A stretch of 64,000 nt of DNA from Parapedobacter sp037190485 (GTDB lineage: Bacteria > Bacteroidota > Bacteroidia > Sphingobacteriales > Sphingobacteriaceae). Shown one piece after another: positions 55,501-62,168 of the stretch (positions are counted from its first letter, which is position 1; the number at the start of each line of letters is the position of its first letter). The notes below the pieces were generated by a model. That model did no database searches. It was not told the origin of the DNA and saw nothing but the letters and a program-made list of their open reading frames with translations. The stretch lies in NCBI GenBank assembly GCA_037190485.1, contig JBBCJB010000031.1, positions 171,343 through 235,342 on the forward strand, in the 5' to 3' direction. Position numbers and translations under genes: made by a program.

Positions 55501-56070
55501 GAGATGCGACACCACCAACACCGCGCCAGGCGGCACCGAAGGCAAGGCGAATGCGCCGTTGTCGTCGGTAGATGTCTCGATGTGCGTGCCCTTGACCTTT
55601 ACGGCAGCGCCGGCCAGCGGTTCGCCATCTCGGCCTTTCACGGTTCCGGTCACGCGCGCCTGCTGCGGCGTGCCGGCTTCGGCCGCCACCGCGGGGGGCT
55701 GATGCCGTTTCATGATCGTGACCGTGCCGCCGATGATGCGATACCGCAGGTGCTGCGATTCGGATAGGATGGTCATCACCCTTTCGAGCGATTCGTCGGT
55801 GACATCGATGCTCACGGGGCGTGCCGAAGACACCACCTCGTCGCGGTAGAGAAACCGGTAATCGGTTTGCCGCCTAATTTCGGAAAACACCTGTTCGAGC
55901 CCGGCGTCCTTCATCGACAGGGTCACGCGCTGGGCCGTGCCTTCCGCATGCGCGCCGACGGTGAACGCCGCTAGCATGAATATGGATATTTTCATCGCCA
56001 ATAGAAATCGTTTAGCAATCGGCGGCAATGAATAGCCGCCCTTCATTTTGCCAAATAGAAAGTTATGCAT
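52558..56070 (-). CDS. SusC/RagA TonB-linked outer membrane protein with STN domain
   Basis: 1170 residues. After a signal sequence comes a Secretin/TonB short N-terminal (STN) domain (about 50-118; SMKDAGLEQVFSEIRRQTD), then a carboxypeptidase-regulatory-like domain (about 137-215), the ELDEVVVVAYGTTSTRN segment, plug (AGVSMVANTGVVNQAPVFRIRG) and barrel. The STN domain signals to a FecR-type anti-sigma factor; here fecR and the sigma gene are adjacent. Internal starts at 56046 and 55995 are possible. Confidence 0.96.
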   Translation of the reverse strand: MHNFLFGKMKGGYSLPPIAKRFLLAMKISIFMLAAFTVGAHAEGTAQRVTLSMKDAGLEQVFSEIRRQTDYRFLYRDEVVSSARPVSIDVTDESLERVMTILSESQHLRYRIIGGTVTIMKRHQPPAVAAEAGTPQQARVTGTVKGRDGEPLAGAAVKVKGTHIETSTDDNGAFALPSVPPGAVLVVSHLGHASQELAVNGRNAVAIVLASVDAELDEVVVVAYGTTSTRNVTGSVSRVKGDELATAPLLSFEGGLSGRAAGVSMVANTGVVNQAPVFRIRGINSLSLSSYPLVVIDGIPAYTEEVNAGGNASVNPLASINPADIESIDIAKDAAATSLYGSRAANGVVFVTTKKGKQGSAKLNYSGSYGWNQGVRFADILNAEQYLEVKNEGLRNAGTYDPVRNYYDYSIGPDGDTVRTNWYDHIFRTGRTQNHALNVSGANQTTNYYASVGYMGQEGIIIGNDYQRQSVSFNVNHKFLSWLQVGNRTNYANDKTTALLSNGYGASNNSANSVAYRMALISAPIIGPYNRDGSFNVTGLNLGLMDNLGHLTSTARMGYTNPEISLNTNNDETENNYIQSNTFIQLNPLPWLTLKTAYAVDNMYSRTERYFSPISMEGYNDRGSATGVSSKREKWIWTNTANATFSLADYDFDVLIGQEQQKTTGDQFGVKRFNQTDGHYTDLQGGYSNVQVLNTDNQRSYQYLTSLFSRVQLNHGGKYLFSANIRQDESSMLGLNNKAGVFWGLSGGWVLSEESFYAGAPLSKTIDFLKLKASYGKVGNLSGIGDFQSLSTYAAILNGTESGLYFNAAGNPDLKWETSKKLDLGITMGFFNSRLTAEVDYYNNNIDGLIFGVPVPSSAGLPGTDINTVLTNIGSMYNRGVELAVNGQLIRKDKLKWSAAFNVSYNKNEITALASSVDQLLLTMTGGGASISKVGSPVGRIYAIRTAGVDPTTGRRIFLDGSDRKVLYTAAPTLGGYNYEYEDGSQAPTINTADDGVAHNPTNPKFFGGFSTGVSYGQFDVDVLFTFQTGGYMYNGTLGTLMDTRFANNATLVLDRWQQPGDITDVPRLVDGDIISWGYQMPVTSNVSSSDYLRFKNLNVGYTLDPTVSRRLKLERVRLYLAGQNLFLITPYTGADPEVTSTGNASATQGYDRNMNPNSRIITAGVQLTF

Positions 56071-56120
56071 ACATTTGTTGTATTGAGGTTAACATACACG
56101 TTGAAGGTTTAGCCTTTTTG

Positions 56121-56149
56121 ACGGGAGTGCTGCCAACACTCCCGTTTTT
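56121..56149. terminator. Hairpin between fecR and susC
   Basis: ACGGGAGTG (56121-56129) pairs with CACTCCCGT (56137-56145), 9 bp stem, 7-base loop, then TTTT to 56149 on the plus strand. On the minus strand, along which fecR and susC run, the bases after the stem are CAAAAAGG, so it is a poor terminator in the sense direction. It may end antisense transcripts or stabilise the susC mRNA. Confidence 0.6.
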
Positions 56150-56201
56150 CATCGATCAGGTGGGGTGCGGCCTGCGCAAGTCGTTGCGTCTGGTCATATC
56201 G

Positions 56202-57368
56202 TTAGAATTTTACCGTTACTTGCCTATCCTGCACCGAGAAGGAAGCGCCGCTGGCGAATGACAACACCGCCAGCACCTCCGAAAGGTTCGCCCCGCGCGA
56301 TACCGAACCGGTCAGCTCAAGCCGTTCGGGGCACATCCCTTCATAGGCCACCGATACGTCATACCATCGGGACACTTCGGCCATGATTTCCCTGATCTCA
56401 TCGCTTTTGAACAGGAATTCACCCTCCTTCCAGGCCACCGTTCGCGCGATATCCACCTTCCCTACGGTAATCCCGTCGGCCACGACCGCTTGCTCGCCCG
56501 GGCGCAGCACGCGTGTTTGCGCGCCGTTCGACACGGCCACCGACCCCGACACCAACGTGGTCTTCGAACCGGCGTAGGCATTCACGTTGAAATGTGTGCC
56601 CAACACATCGACCACCGCATCGCCCACGCGCACCCGGAACGGCCGCGAGGCATCTCGTTTCACTTCGAAAAATGCTTCCCCTTTCAACATCACCAATCGC
56701 TCGTCCTGGGCAAAGGCCACCGGGAATTCCAGTTCGGACAGCGCGTTCACCCACACCCGCGTACCATCCGATAGGGTCAGGCTGTACATACCTGCCTTGG
56801 GCACCACCAACCGATTGGTGACCGTGGGATCGCCGTCGCCATGGCCCGCGCGGTAGGTCATGCCCTGTCGCCCATCGCCGGTGATGGCCGTTCCATCCAC
56901 CTCGGCAAGCGCCGTGGACAGTCCGTCGGTCAAGTCGATCCGGCGCCCATCAGACAGCACCAATACGGCTTGGTTTCGGCCCGGGGCCACGTCCTGCTGG
57001 CCAGTCGCGGCCTGGCTGTCGGTTGGCACCCGTACCTCGTCGGCCCAATTAACCAGCTCCAGCCCCATCGAAACGGTTGCGGCCAATACGGCTGCCGCCG
57101 CCCATCGCCCCCACTTGCCGCGCCCCAGGAAACGCAACGCCCCGCCACGATTCCGGAATCGCTGTTCGCGCCACGCCGCTTCCGAATCCAACCCGGAGAG
57201 GTAATGCAGGTCCGCCGCGGCCGCTTTGCCTTTGAAACGGTTCAGCTGTTCTCGGTGTTCGGGCTTTTCGTCCAGCCATGCCTCAAACTCCAGCTCTTCC
57301 GATGCCGACATACCTTGGCAGAGGTATTTGCCCATCCGTTCGGCGATTAGATATGTATCTTTATGCAT
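56202..57368 (-). CDS. FecR family anti-sigma factor
   Basis: 388 residues. N-terminal cytoplasmic part (about 1-85) to bind the sigma factor, a membrane helix near 90-105 (WAAAAVLAATVSMGLEL), a periplasmic FecR domain (about 185-285; GKAGMYSLTLSDGTRVWVNALS-type start in VVPKAGMYSLTLSDGTR, KGEAFFEVKRDASRPFRV, GTHFNVNAY) and a DUF4974 end (ELTGSVSRGANLSEVLAVL) that meets the STN domain of SusC. It follows the sigma gene by 45 bp. Confidence 0.95.
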   Translation of the reverse strand: MHKDTYLIAERMGKYLCQGMSASEELEFEAWLDEKPEHREQLNRFKGKAAAADLHYLSGLDSEAAWREQRFRNRGGALRFLGRGKWGRWAAAAVLAATVSMGLELVNWADEVRVPTDSQAATGQQDVAPGRNQAVLVLSDGRRIDLTDGLSTALAEVDGTAITGDGRQGMTYRAGHGDGDPTVTNRLVVPKAGMYSLTLSDGTRVWVNALSELEFPVAFAQDERLVMLKGEAFFEVKRDASRPFRVRVGDAVVDVLGTHFNVNAYAGSKTTLVSGSVAVSNGAQTRVLRPGEQAVVADGITVGKVDIARTVAWKEGEFLFKSDEIREIMAEVSRWYDVSVAYEGMCPERLELTGSVSRGANLSEVLAVLSFASGASFSVQDRQVTVKF

Positions 57369-57413
57369 TTCGACTATAAAGACACGAACAACCGCAAAAA
57401 AGACTACATAGTT

Positions 57414-57965
57414 TTAAATATTTTGATAAAAAATAGAAAATATGGCAAAGAATTCCGGATTAAGATTCGATTTTATCAATTTAACAGCCCGATATTTCTG
57501 TGTTTTCACGGTCGACACCGACAAACCGAGCAATTCGGAGATTTCCGCCGTCGAATACCCCTCCAAATAACCCATCCTGAATATTTCCTTGCAGGCGTCG
57601 GGCATCTTTTCCATGATCGCGTAGATATGGGCCATCACTTCCGAGCGAATCAGTTCATCGAGTACCGGGGGTTCTTCGGATTCCTGTACCGGGTGTGCCG
57701 CCTGGTAGCGCTCCACGGTTTTCCGATGCCGCTTGATGTTGAAGCACGCATGCTTCACGGTCGTGTATAGGTAATTCTTGATGGCTATCGCGTTGTCCGC
57801 GAGCGCGGGCCTACGATCCCAAAAGGCCAGGAACGTATCCTGCACCACATCCTGGACCTGCTGGTCGTCGCGCAGGAACTGCCACGCGAAATGGCATAGG
57901 CGCGGATAATAGTGCTGGAATAATTCCTTGGGGGTCAATGCATGTTCACTTTCCATAACGATCAT
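57414..57965 (-). CDS. ECF-type RNA polymerase sigma-70 factor
   Basis: 183 residues. Region 2 (about 14-80; YYPRLCHFAWQFLRDDQQVQDVVQDTFLAFW) and region 4 (about 125-172; MPDACKEIFRMGYLEGYSTAEISELLGLSVSTVKTQ, here in two pieces) are complete. No anti-sigma-like extension. It belongs to the SusC-associated ECF group and should read the promoter before the SusC gene when the FecR protein is triggered. Confidence 0.95.
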   Translation of the reverse strand: MIVMESEHALTPKELFQHYYPRLCHFAWQFLRDDQQVQDVVQDTFLAFWDRRPALADNAIAIKNYLYTTVKHACFNIKRHRKTVERYQAAHPVQESEEPPVLDELIRSEVMAHIYAIMEKMPDACKEIFRMGYLEGYSTAEISELLGLSVSTVKTQKYRAVKLIKSNLNPEFFAIFSIFYQNI

Positions 57966-58139
57966 CGTGAAACGTCCGTCTATTTTGAAAACTTCGCCCG
58001 CCCCCGGTGCTATAGGTAATCGCTTTGGTTATCCAAAGGTTGGAATAAAACACGAAGATTCCAAATAATAAAAACAATTGGCCCTGATCGCGCCATACAG
58101 CAACGGCACAACACGCACGAAATAATTAACTTTGCCACC

Positions 58140-59123
58140 GTGAAGAGTTGCAATACCCATGCGTTCCAAAATCATTCGCTGCGCGACCTGCCCCGCGAGC
58201 GGTGGCGTGACATCCCCGGCACGGACGGCCGCTACCAGGTTTCCGACAAAGGCCGCGCCCGACGGATGGTCCAACGGGATGCGTCGCCCGACGGAGCGAC
58301 GGCACGTGTTGCGGAAACCATCATCCGCCAACAAGCGAACAGGAAATCGGGCTCATCGGTCGATGGCAACTGCCGCTATAGCCTGAACTTCGACATCGTG
58401 ATCGACGGCAAGCGCCGACGCCTCACCACGGCCAGGCTGGTCTATCACCTCTTTGTCGAAGCCTTTGACCTGACCAGGAAAGACCTCGTTGTCCTGTACC
58501 GTGACGACGACTCCCTCAACGTGTGCGCGGGCAACCTTTACCTCGGCACGGCGAAAGACAAGGTGCGGCTCGCCGCCACGCGGCTGGATCCCCAAGGTTT
58601 TACCGTAAGCCGATATACGCTTGAAGGCCATCGGGTCGATACCTATCCAAGCTGCGCGGCCGCGGCCGAAGCGTTGGGCCTGTCGCGCTTCAGCATCCGC
58701 GACGCGATCAGGCAGCGCGGTCGGGTCACCGTGGCCGGTTACCGATGGCGCCGGGGCGACGCCCCCCGGGTGGACGTGACGGCTCCCCTACCCCATCCCC
58801 TGATCCCGAAGCAACCTCGGCCAGCCGGGGCTGCCAACCGGGTCAGCCAGTATGACTATGACGGCATCCGGATCGGCAGCTACCTGGGCATCCACGAAGC
58901 TTCCCGCGAAACGGCCGTATCCCGCCCCTCCATCCGGCGTGCGTTGCAAGGCAAATACATCCACGCCGGCGGTTACCTCTGGGCCTATGGCGATTCGCTG
59001 CGCATCGACCTGCGCAGGTTCAAGCAGCACCCGCGGTTCAAGTACTCGGCGCTGGCGCGGCACCTGTTGCAGAAGCGGCAACGGAACCTGGCCAAGCTCG
59101 CCGCCGCAGGGCGTGTTGGGTGA
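58140..59123 (+). CDS. NUMOD4/NUMOD1 protein related to HNH homing endonucleases
   Basis: 327 residues from a GTG start. Residues 20-45 (RERWRDIPGTDGRYQVSDKG) are a NUMOD4 domain. The following HNH-like region (about 90-145) has RLVYHLFVEAF and NVCAGNLYLGTAKDK, but the usual VNHxDG, which supplies the catalytic histidine, is replaced by VLYRDDD. Two NUMOD1-like DNA-binding repeats follow (about 163-210, YTLEGHRVDTYPSCAAAAEA; 238-290, YDYDGIRIGSYLGIHEAS). So DNA binding is plausible, nuclease activity doubtful. Freestanding; no intron or split host gene is visible. A TAACTTTG -7 box at 58127-58134 would make a leaderless transcript. Confidence 0.8.
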   Translation: MKSCNTHAFQNHSLRDLPRERWRDIPGTDGRYQVSDKGRARRMVQRDASPDGATARVAETIIRQQANRKSGSSVDGNCRYSLNFDIVIDGKRRRLTTARLVYHLFVEAFDLTRKDLVVLYRDDDSLNVCAGNLYLGTAKDKVRLAATRLDPQGFTVSRYTLEGHRVDTYPSCAAAAEALGLSRFSIRDAIRQRGRVTVAGYRWRRGDAPRVDVTAPLPHPLIPKQPRPAGAANRVSQYDYDGIRIGSYLGIHEASRETAVSRPSIRRALQGKYIHAGGYLWAYGDSLRIDLRRFKQHPRFKYSALARHLLQKRQRNLAKLAAAGRVG

Positions 59124-59158
59124 GGGCTGTGGGGCTGTCGAATGGGCAATCCGCATTC

Positions 59159-59376
59159 ATGGAGTGGTTCCCGGATTTCCTTCGGTTCCTGTACCCTGAT
59201 GCCGATGAGGTATGCTGGGAATGGAGGTGATGCTGTGTTTCAAAAGCTACCACGTGTTCGACCAAACGGAAGAACAATTGTTGGCAAACCCGAATGTCAT
59301 GAGCCTGGTCATTTTGGCCTGCCAAGCCGAAGCCCAAGAGGATGAGCTTGGCGAGTGGCGGCTTATAAAGAATTAA
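59159..59376 (+). pseudogene. Remnant of an Rpn/PD-(D/E)XK nuclease-family transposase-like gene
   Basis: Two reading-frame pieces look like the two ends of one family joined by a large deletion. Piece 1 (59159-59230) reads MEWFPDFLRFLYPDADEV and then stops; piece 2 (59212-59376) reads FKSYHVFDQTEEQLLANPN and VMSLVILACQAEA before ending early. Intact members are about 250-330 residues with the nuclease core between these segments, which is absent. The recognition is from memory of Bacteroidota proteins of this type. The 342 bp between 59124 and 59465 holds this remnant and the orphan promoter only. Confidence 0.6.
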
Positions 59377-59380
59377 ACCT

Positions 59381-59407
59381 TAACTTTGTTCAAACTGTCG
59401 AACAGTT
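59381..59407 (+). promoter_or_regulatory. Orphan promoter with repressor-type palindrome
   Basis: TAACTTTG (59381-59388) fits the -7 box. AACTGT-CGA-ACAGTT (59393-59407) is a perfect 6 bp inverted repeat at the expected transcript start, as in autoregulated TetR or MarR genes. An AAAGGAG ribosome-site-like run follows, but the plus-strand frame after it runs antisense into the HTH gene and I see no real product. Confidence 0.4.
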
Positions 59408-59465
59408 AACGAAAGGAGCGAGTTTGGCGAAGACGAAATCGATGGCCGACGGGAAGGGATGGCAA

Positions 59466-59774
59466 TCACAGTTTCCCATTCTTCAGGCTGGCCAGTACTT
59501 CCGATTTGAGGAAGTAGATCTTGGCGGGCTTGGCGCCTTCGGTGGGCTTGAACGAATAGGTGTTGAAAACCGATTCCTGCCGCAGGTCGTAGAGGCTGCG
59601 TTCGCCGATACGCAACGCCCGGCGCAGGTCAGGGCCGTCGATGATGTCGGCCAGGCCCTCCATGTGGCCTAGCTCCTGGTCGTGCTCCATGTCCACGACA
59701 CGCTTGAGGATATCCTTGACATCCCGGCGAACAGCCTTCATTTCCTCGAAAATACGTAACAGTTGGTCTTCCAT
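59466..59774 (-). CDS. Small helix-turn-helix protein
   Basis: 102 residues. An N-terminal amphipathic coiled segment (MEDQLLRIFEEMKAVRRDV) is followed by a winged HTH-like part (DIIDGPDLRRALRIGERSLYDLRQES) and a beta wing (KIYFLKSEVLASL), the layout of excisionase/MerR-like DNA-binding proteins common in Bacteroidota mobile elements. No integrase or mobilisation gene is nearby. Function unknown; a stranded regulator from a lost element is one reading. Confidence 0.75.
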   Translation of the reverse strand: MEDQLLRIFEEMKAVRRDVKDILKRVVDMEHDQELGHMEGLADIIDGPDLRRALRIGERSLYDLRQESVFNTYSFKPTEGAKPAKIYFLKSEVLASLKNGKL

Positions 59775-59957
59775 AATAAGGTTGGTAAATGAAATTAATG
59801 GACATAACCCGGCACGGATGCGGGCTTTTCAGTCTGCGATTAACCTTAGCATGAACGGCTTCGCGGTGAAATTAACGAAACGGGCGTAATCATCCGGACG
59901 GCTTTTCCGTCGCCTATCGGGAACACGCCGTCATACACAAATTTTTGATGGCAATCG

Positions 59958-59990
59958 ATTGATTATTAACGAAATTATTCCGTAAATTTG
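59958..59990 (+). promoter_or_regulatory. Promoter of the small membrane protein gene
   Basis: ATTG (59958-59961), 21 bp, TAAATTTG (59983-59990): a perfect -7 box with a one-mismatch -33 box. A TTG codon inside the -7 box cannot be the start, which supports the ATG at 60027. Confidence 0.5.
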
Positions 59991-60026
59991 AAAGGACTGA
60001 CATGGGGTCAGCGAATTATCGGGACG

Positions 60027-60353
60027 ATGGATTTGACGCCTTCTTTTCATCCGCTGCTGGAACGCCGTTGGGAGCATGACGTCCCGGAAACGGATGCGGT
60101 CTACCGCTATGCGGAGACCGTTCACTTGACCGATCGCGACAGCGTTGCCATTAGCCGGACGCTGGCCGGACAGTCCCATCACGGAACGGCGGTACGGGCG
60201 GAAACACAGGAACACCGAACCGCGAAACGGGAGGCATCCGGCATTCGTTGGCGCGGATTGTGGTGGGGGCTCGGGGCCGCAGCGCTGTGCTGGCTTATCG
60301 GCAAGTCGTATCGACTTTGGCCGTTTTACCGGTTACGGATACGCGGGAAGTGA
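60027..60353 (+). CDS. Small single-pass membrane protein of unknown function
   Basis: 108 residues from the ATG at 60027. About 70 polar residues rich in charged and His residues (LERRWEHDVPETDAVYRYAE) precede one hydrophobic segment (GLWWGLGAAALCWLIG, about 78-94) and a short basic tail. The frame closes in the second unit of the 21 bp repeat array. The array continues in another frame, so a frameshift near 60320-60350 would fuse this membrane anchor to a heptad-repeat tail. I do not recognise the family. Confidence 0.5.
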   Translation: MDLTPSFHPLLERRWEHDVPETDAVYRYAETVHLTDRDSVAISRTLAGQSHHGTAVRAETQEHRTAKREASGIRWRGLWWGLGAAALCWLIGKSYRLWPFYRLRIRGK

Positions 60354-61043
60354 TCACGGATACGCAGGAAGTAAACGGTTCCGCCGCGGTTGTGAAAGCA
60401 GCCGCGGCGGTTCCTTTTACCGGCGCGGCGGGGGTAAACGCCGGTGCGGCGGGAGCATCCGGTCCCACGGCGTAAGTAACCGGTTGTGCGGCATCAGCGA
60501 TCGGTGCCGCGGCACAGGTAAACGGTCATGCGGGGGAACTGGCTACGGATGCCGTGCCGGCAATCGCTCGCACCGCGTCACCGACCAGGGACACGGCATC
60601 CCTGATAGCTGGCCCCGCGTCAGGGTTTACGGATGCGGCATCGGTAACCGCCGATGCGGCGGCGGCATCCGATCCCGCCGCGGGAGCATTCACGGACGCC
60701 GCGGAAGCAACCGGTTTCGCGGCGGGAGTAAACGTTGACGCCGCGGAAGTAAACGGTGGCGCGGGGAAACCGTTCACGGGCACGGCGGAAGGGATTACGG
60801 ATACGGGACAAGTGATCGTTCCCGCCGCGGGGGTAACCGCTGGTACGGTGGCGGCGGTCGGTTATGCGGCATGGGTAATCACGGGAGCGGCGGGAGCGAT
60901 CACGGACGCCGCGTCCCCTTCCGCGGATGCGGCGTCCGTAACCGGTCATGCGGCGGCAGTGAATAGTCCCACGGCGGCGGTAAACACGGACGCGGCGGAA
61001 GTAACCCCTCCCGCCGCGCCCTTGACACCTGCCTGCGTATCCG
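60330..61043 (+). repeat. 34 tandem copies of a degenerate 21 bp repeat
   Basis: Exactly 714 bp is divided into 34 contiguous 21 bp units with no insertion or deletion, though units are strongly diverged. The most typical part of the unit is GATGCGGCGGAAG preceded by TAACCG. In the frame ending at 61054 each unit gives seven residues, roughly Val-Thr-Gly-Asp-Ala-Ala-Glu; that frame is interrupted once, by TAA at 60473-60475 in unit 7, and then stays open to the TAG at 61052-61054. It is not a CRISPR, as there are no spacers. It is either a decayed heptad-repeat surface tail or a DNA-level array. This occupies the whole 715 bp between the membrane protein gene and 61069. Confidence 0.85.
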
Positions 61044-61068
61044 TGAACGGTTAGTTGGCCAAGGTTGG

Positions 61069-62151
61069 CTAACGGACCAATTGAAACGACACGCCCCCCA
61101 TCGCCTTCCCGTTTACCAGGATTTCGAGCTCGTGTTTTCCTAGATAATGTTTACGCGTGGTCAAGTCCTGAAATGCCTGTTTTTTGGATACCGTAATGGC
61201 CTGTCCGGGCAGCAGCGTGATTTCTTTTAACTTGAAGACTTTCCGGGAAGTATTGCCCGAGGCCTTTACATAGTGGATGGCGTAGTCAATCACCAGTTTT
61301 TGGGCTTGGTGGTGTTCACTGGTTACCGCAAAACTGAAAGACAGCACATCACCCAAGGCCACGACGGGCTTGTCGATGGTAAGTTGCTGCACCGACGCCA
61401 TGGCCTCGCTGGCGAAACCGAAAAGTGCCAACGCCCGCTCATCCCCTTTTTTGATCAATGAACGAATGGCGTGCTTACAGATCCAAGCGGTATCTTTGTT
61501 CGTCTTATCCCACTCCCCGATTACCTGGAGCATATAGGCCGGGTTGTCTTTCGAATGGTCGTTCAGATGGTTAGCGACCGATTTCCGCACATAAAGTTCG
61601 GGGTCGGTATTCAACCGTTGCAGGATACCGCGGGTGAGCGACGGCTGCCGGATAATCTCCGACAGTTTGAACGACCACGGCAGCCGCGGACGACTTCCTT
61701 CGGATGCCAAACGACGGACATGTACACTGCCGTCTTCTGCCCACCGTTCCATGACCGACAACGTATACGCGATGTCCATCTTCAAGAATTCGCGTATGGC
61801 AAACTCGGAGGAGCCGAACGTGGTGAAATAGCGTAACGCTTCCAGTGAACGGTCCACGTGTTCCTTCCCATACAGCCCCACGAAATCCGGCAGAACCAGC
61901 GCCGTATACCCCGTATTCAATGCGGGGGCGGCTTCGTAAAGGATGTCCAGAGCCTTGCCGTACGCGTCTGGCAAATGGCTGCGCAATGTGACCGAGGTAT
62001 TGCGCAGCCGACCATTCAACGAAAGCGGTTCCATATCCCGCGTCACGTCGGCGACGAATCCATCGGCATCAAATTTTGTGTATACTTGACCGAAAACGCG
62101 CGCGAAATCGACGTAAAATGCCCGGTTGAACATTTCCTTGAGTGGTTCCAT
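61069..62151 (-). CDS. DNA alkylation repair protein (AlkD-like HEAT-repeat family)
   Basis: 360 residues. HEAT-like helical repeats are visible throughout residues 70-235, with FGSSEFAIREFLKMD, ERWAEDGSVHVRRLASEGSR and DPELYVRKSVANHLNDHSKDN, the last typical of AlkC/AlkD relatives. The C-terminal 100 residues (VVALGDVLSFSFAVTSEHHQ, KHYLGKHELEILVNG) form a beta domain seen in the longer AlkC-like members. It would bind damaged DNA and excise alkylated purines. Convergent with the repeat array; 17 bp downstream of the beta-propeller gene. Confidence 0.85.
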   Translation of the reverse strand: MEPLKEMFNRAFYVDFARVFGQVYTKFDADGFVADVTRDMEPLSLNGRLRNTSVTLRSHLPDAYGKALDILYEAAPALNTGYTALVLPDFVGLYGKEHVDRSLEALRYFTTFGSSEFAIREFLKMDIAYTLSVMERWAEDGSVHVRRLASEGSRPRLPWSFKLSEIIRQPSLTRGILQRLNTDPELYVRKSVANHLNDHSKDNPAYMLQVIGEWDKTNKDTAWICKHAIRSLIKKGDERALALFGFASEAMASVQQLTIDKPVVALGDVLSFSFAVTSEHHQAQKLVIDYAIHYVKASGNTSRKVFKLKEITLLPGQAITVSKKQAFQDLTTRKHYLGKHELEILVNGKAMGGVSFQLVR

Positions 62152-62168
62152 CCGATAAAGGCAGGGAT

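Noticed and set aside
59355..59672. A 105-codon plus-strand frame antisense to the HTH gene
   Set aside because: It begins in the nuclease remnant and runs through the convergent HTH gene; no family likeness is seen. Kept only as the possible target of the orphan promoter.
60145..60738. A 197-codon plus-strand frame through the repeat array
   Set aside because: It overlaps the membrane protein gene in another frame, is Arg/Gly-rich from the GC-rich repeat and ends at an arbitrary unit. The low stop frequency comes from base composition.
60526..60949. Minus-strand open frames inside the repeat array
   Set aside because: They are mirror products of the same 21 bp unit, with no start signal or independent support.
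60330..61043. The tandem repeat as a CRISPR array
   Set aside because: Units are directly adjacent with no spacers, differ strongly from each other and have no cas genes nearby.
61048..61073. A terminator between the repeat array and the AlkD-like gene
   Set aside because: GTTAG/CTAAC and CCAA/TTGG can pair, but the stem is interrupted and no T-run follows.
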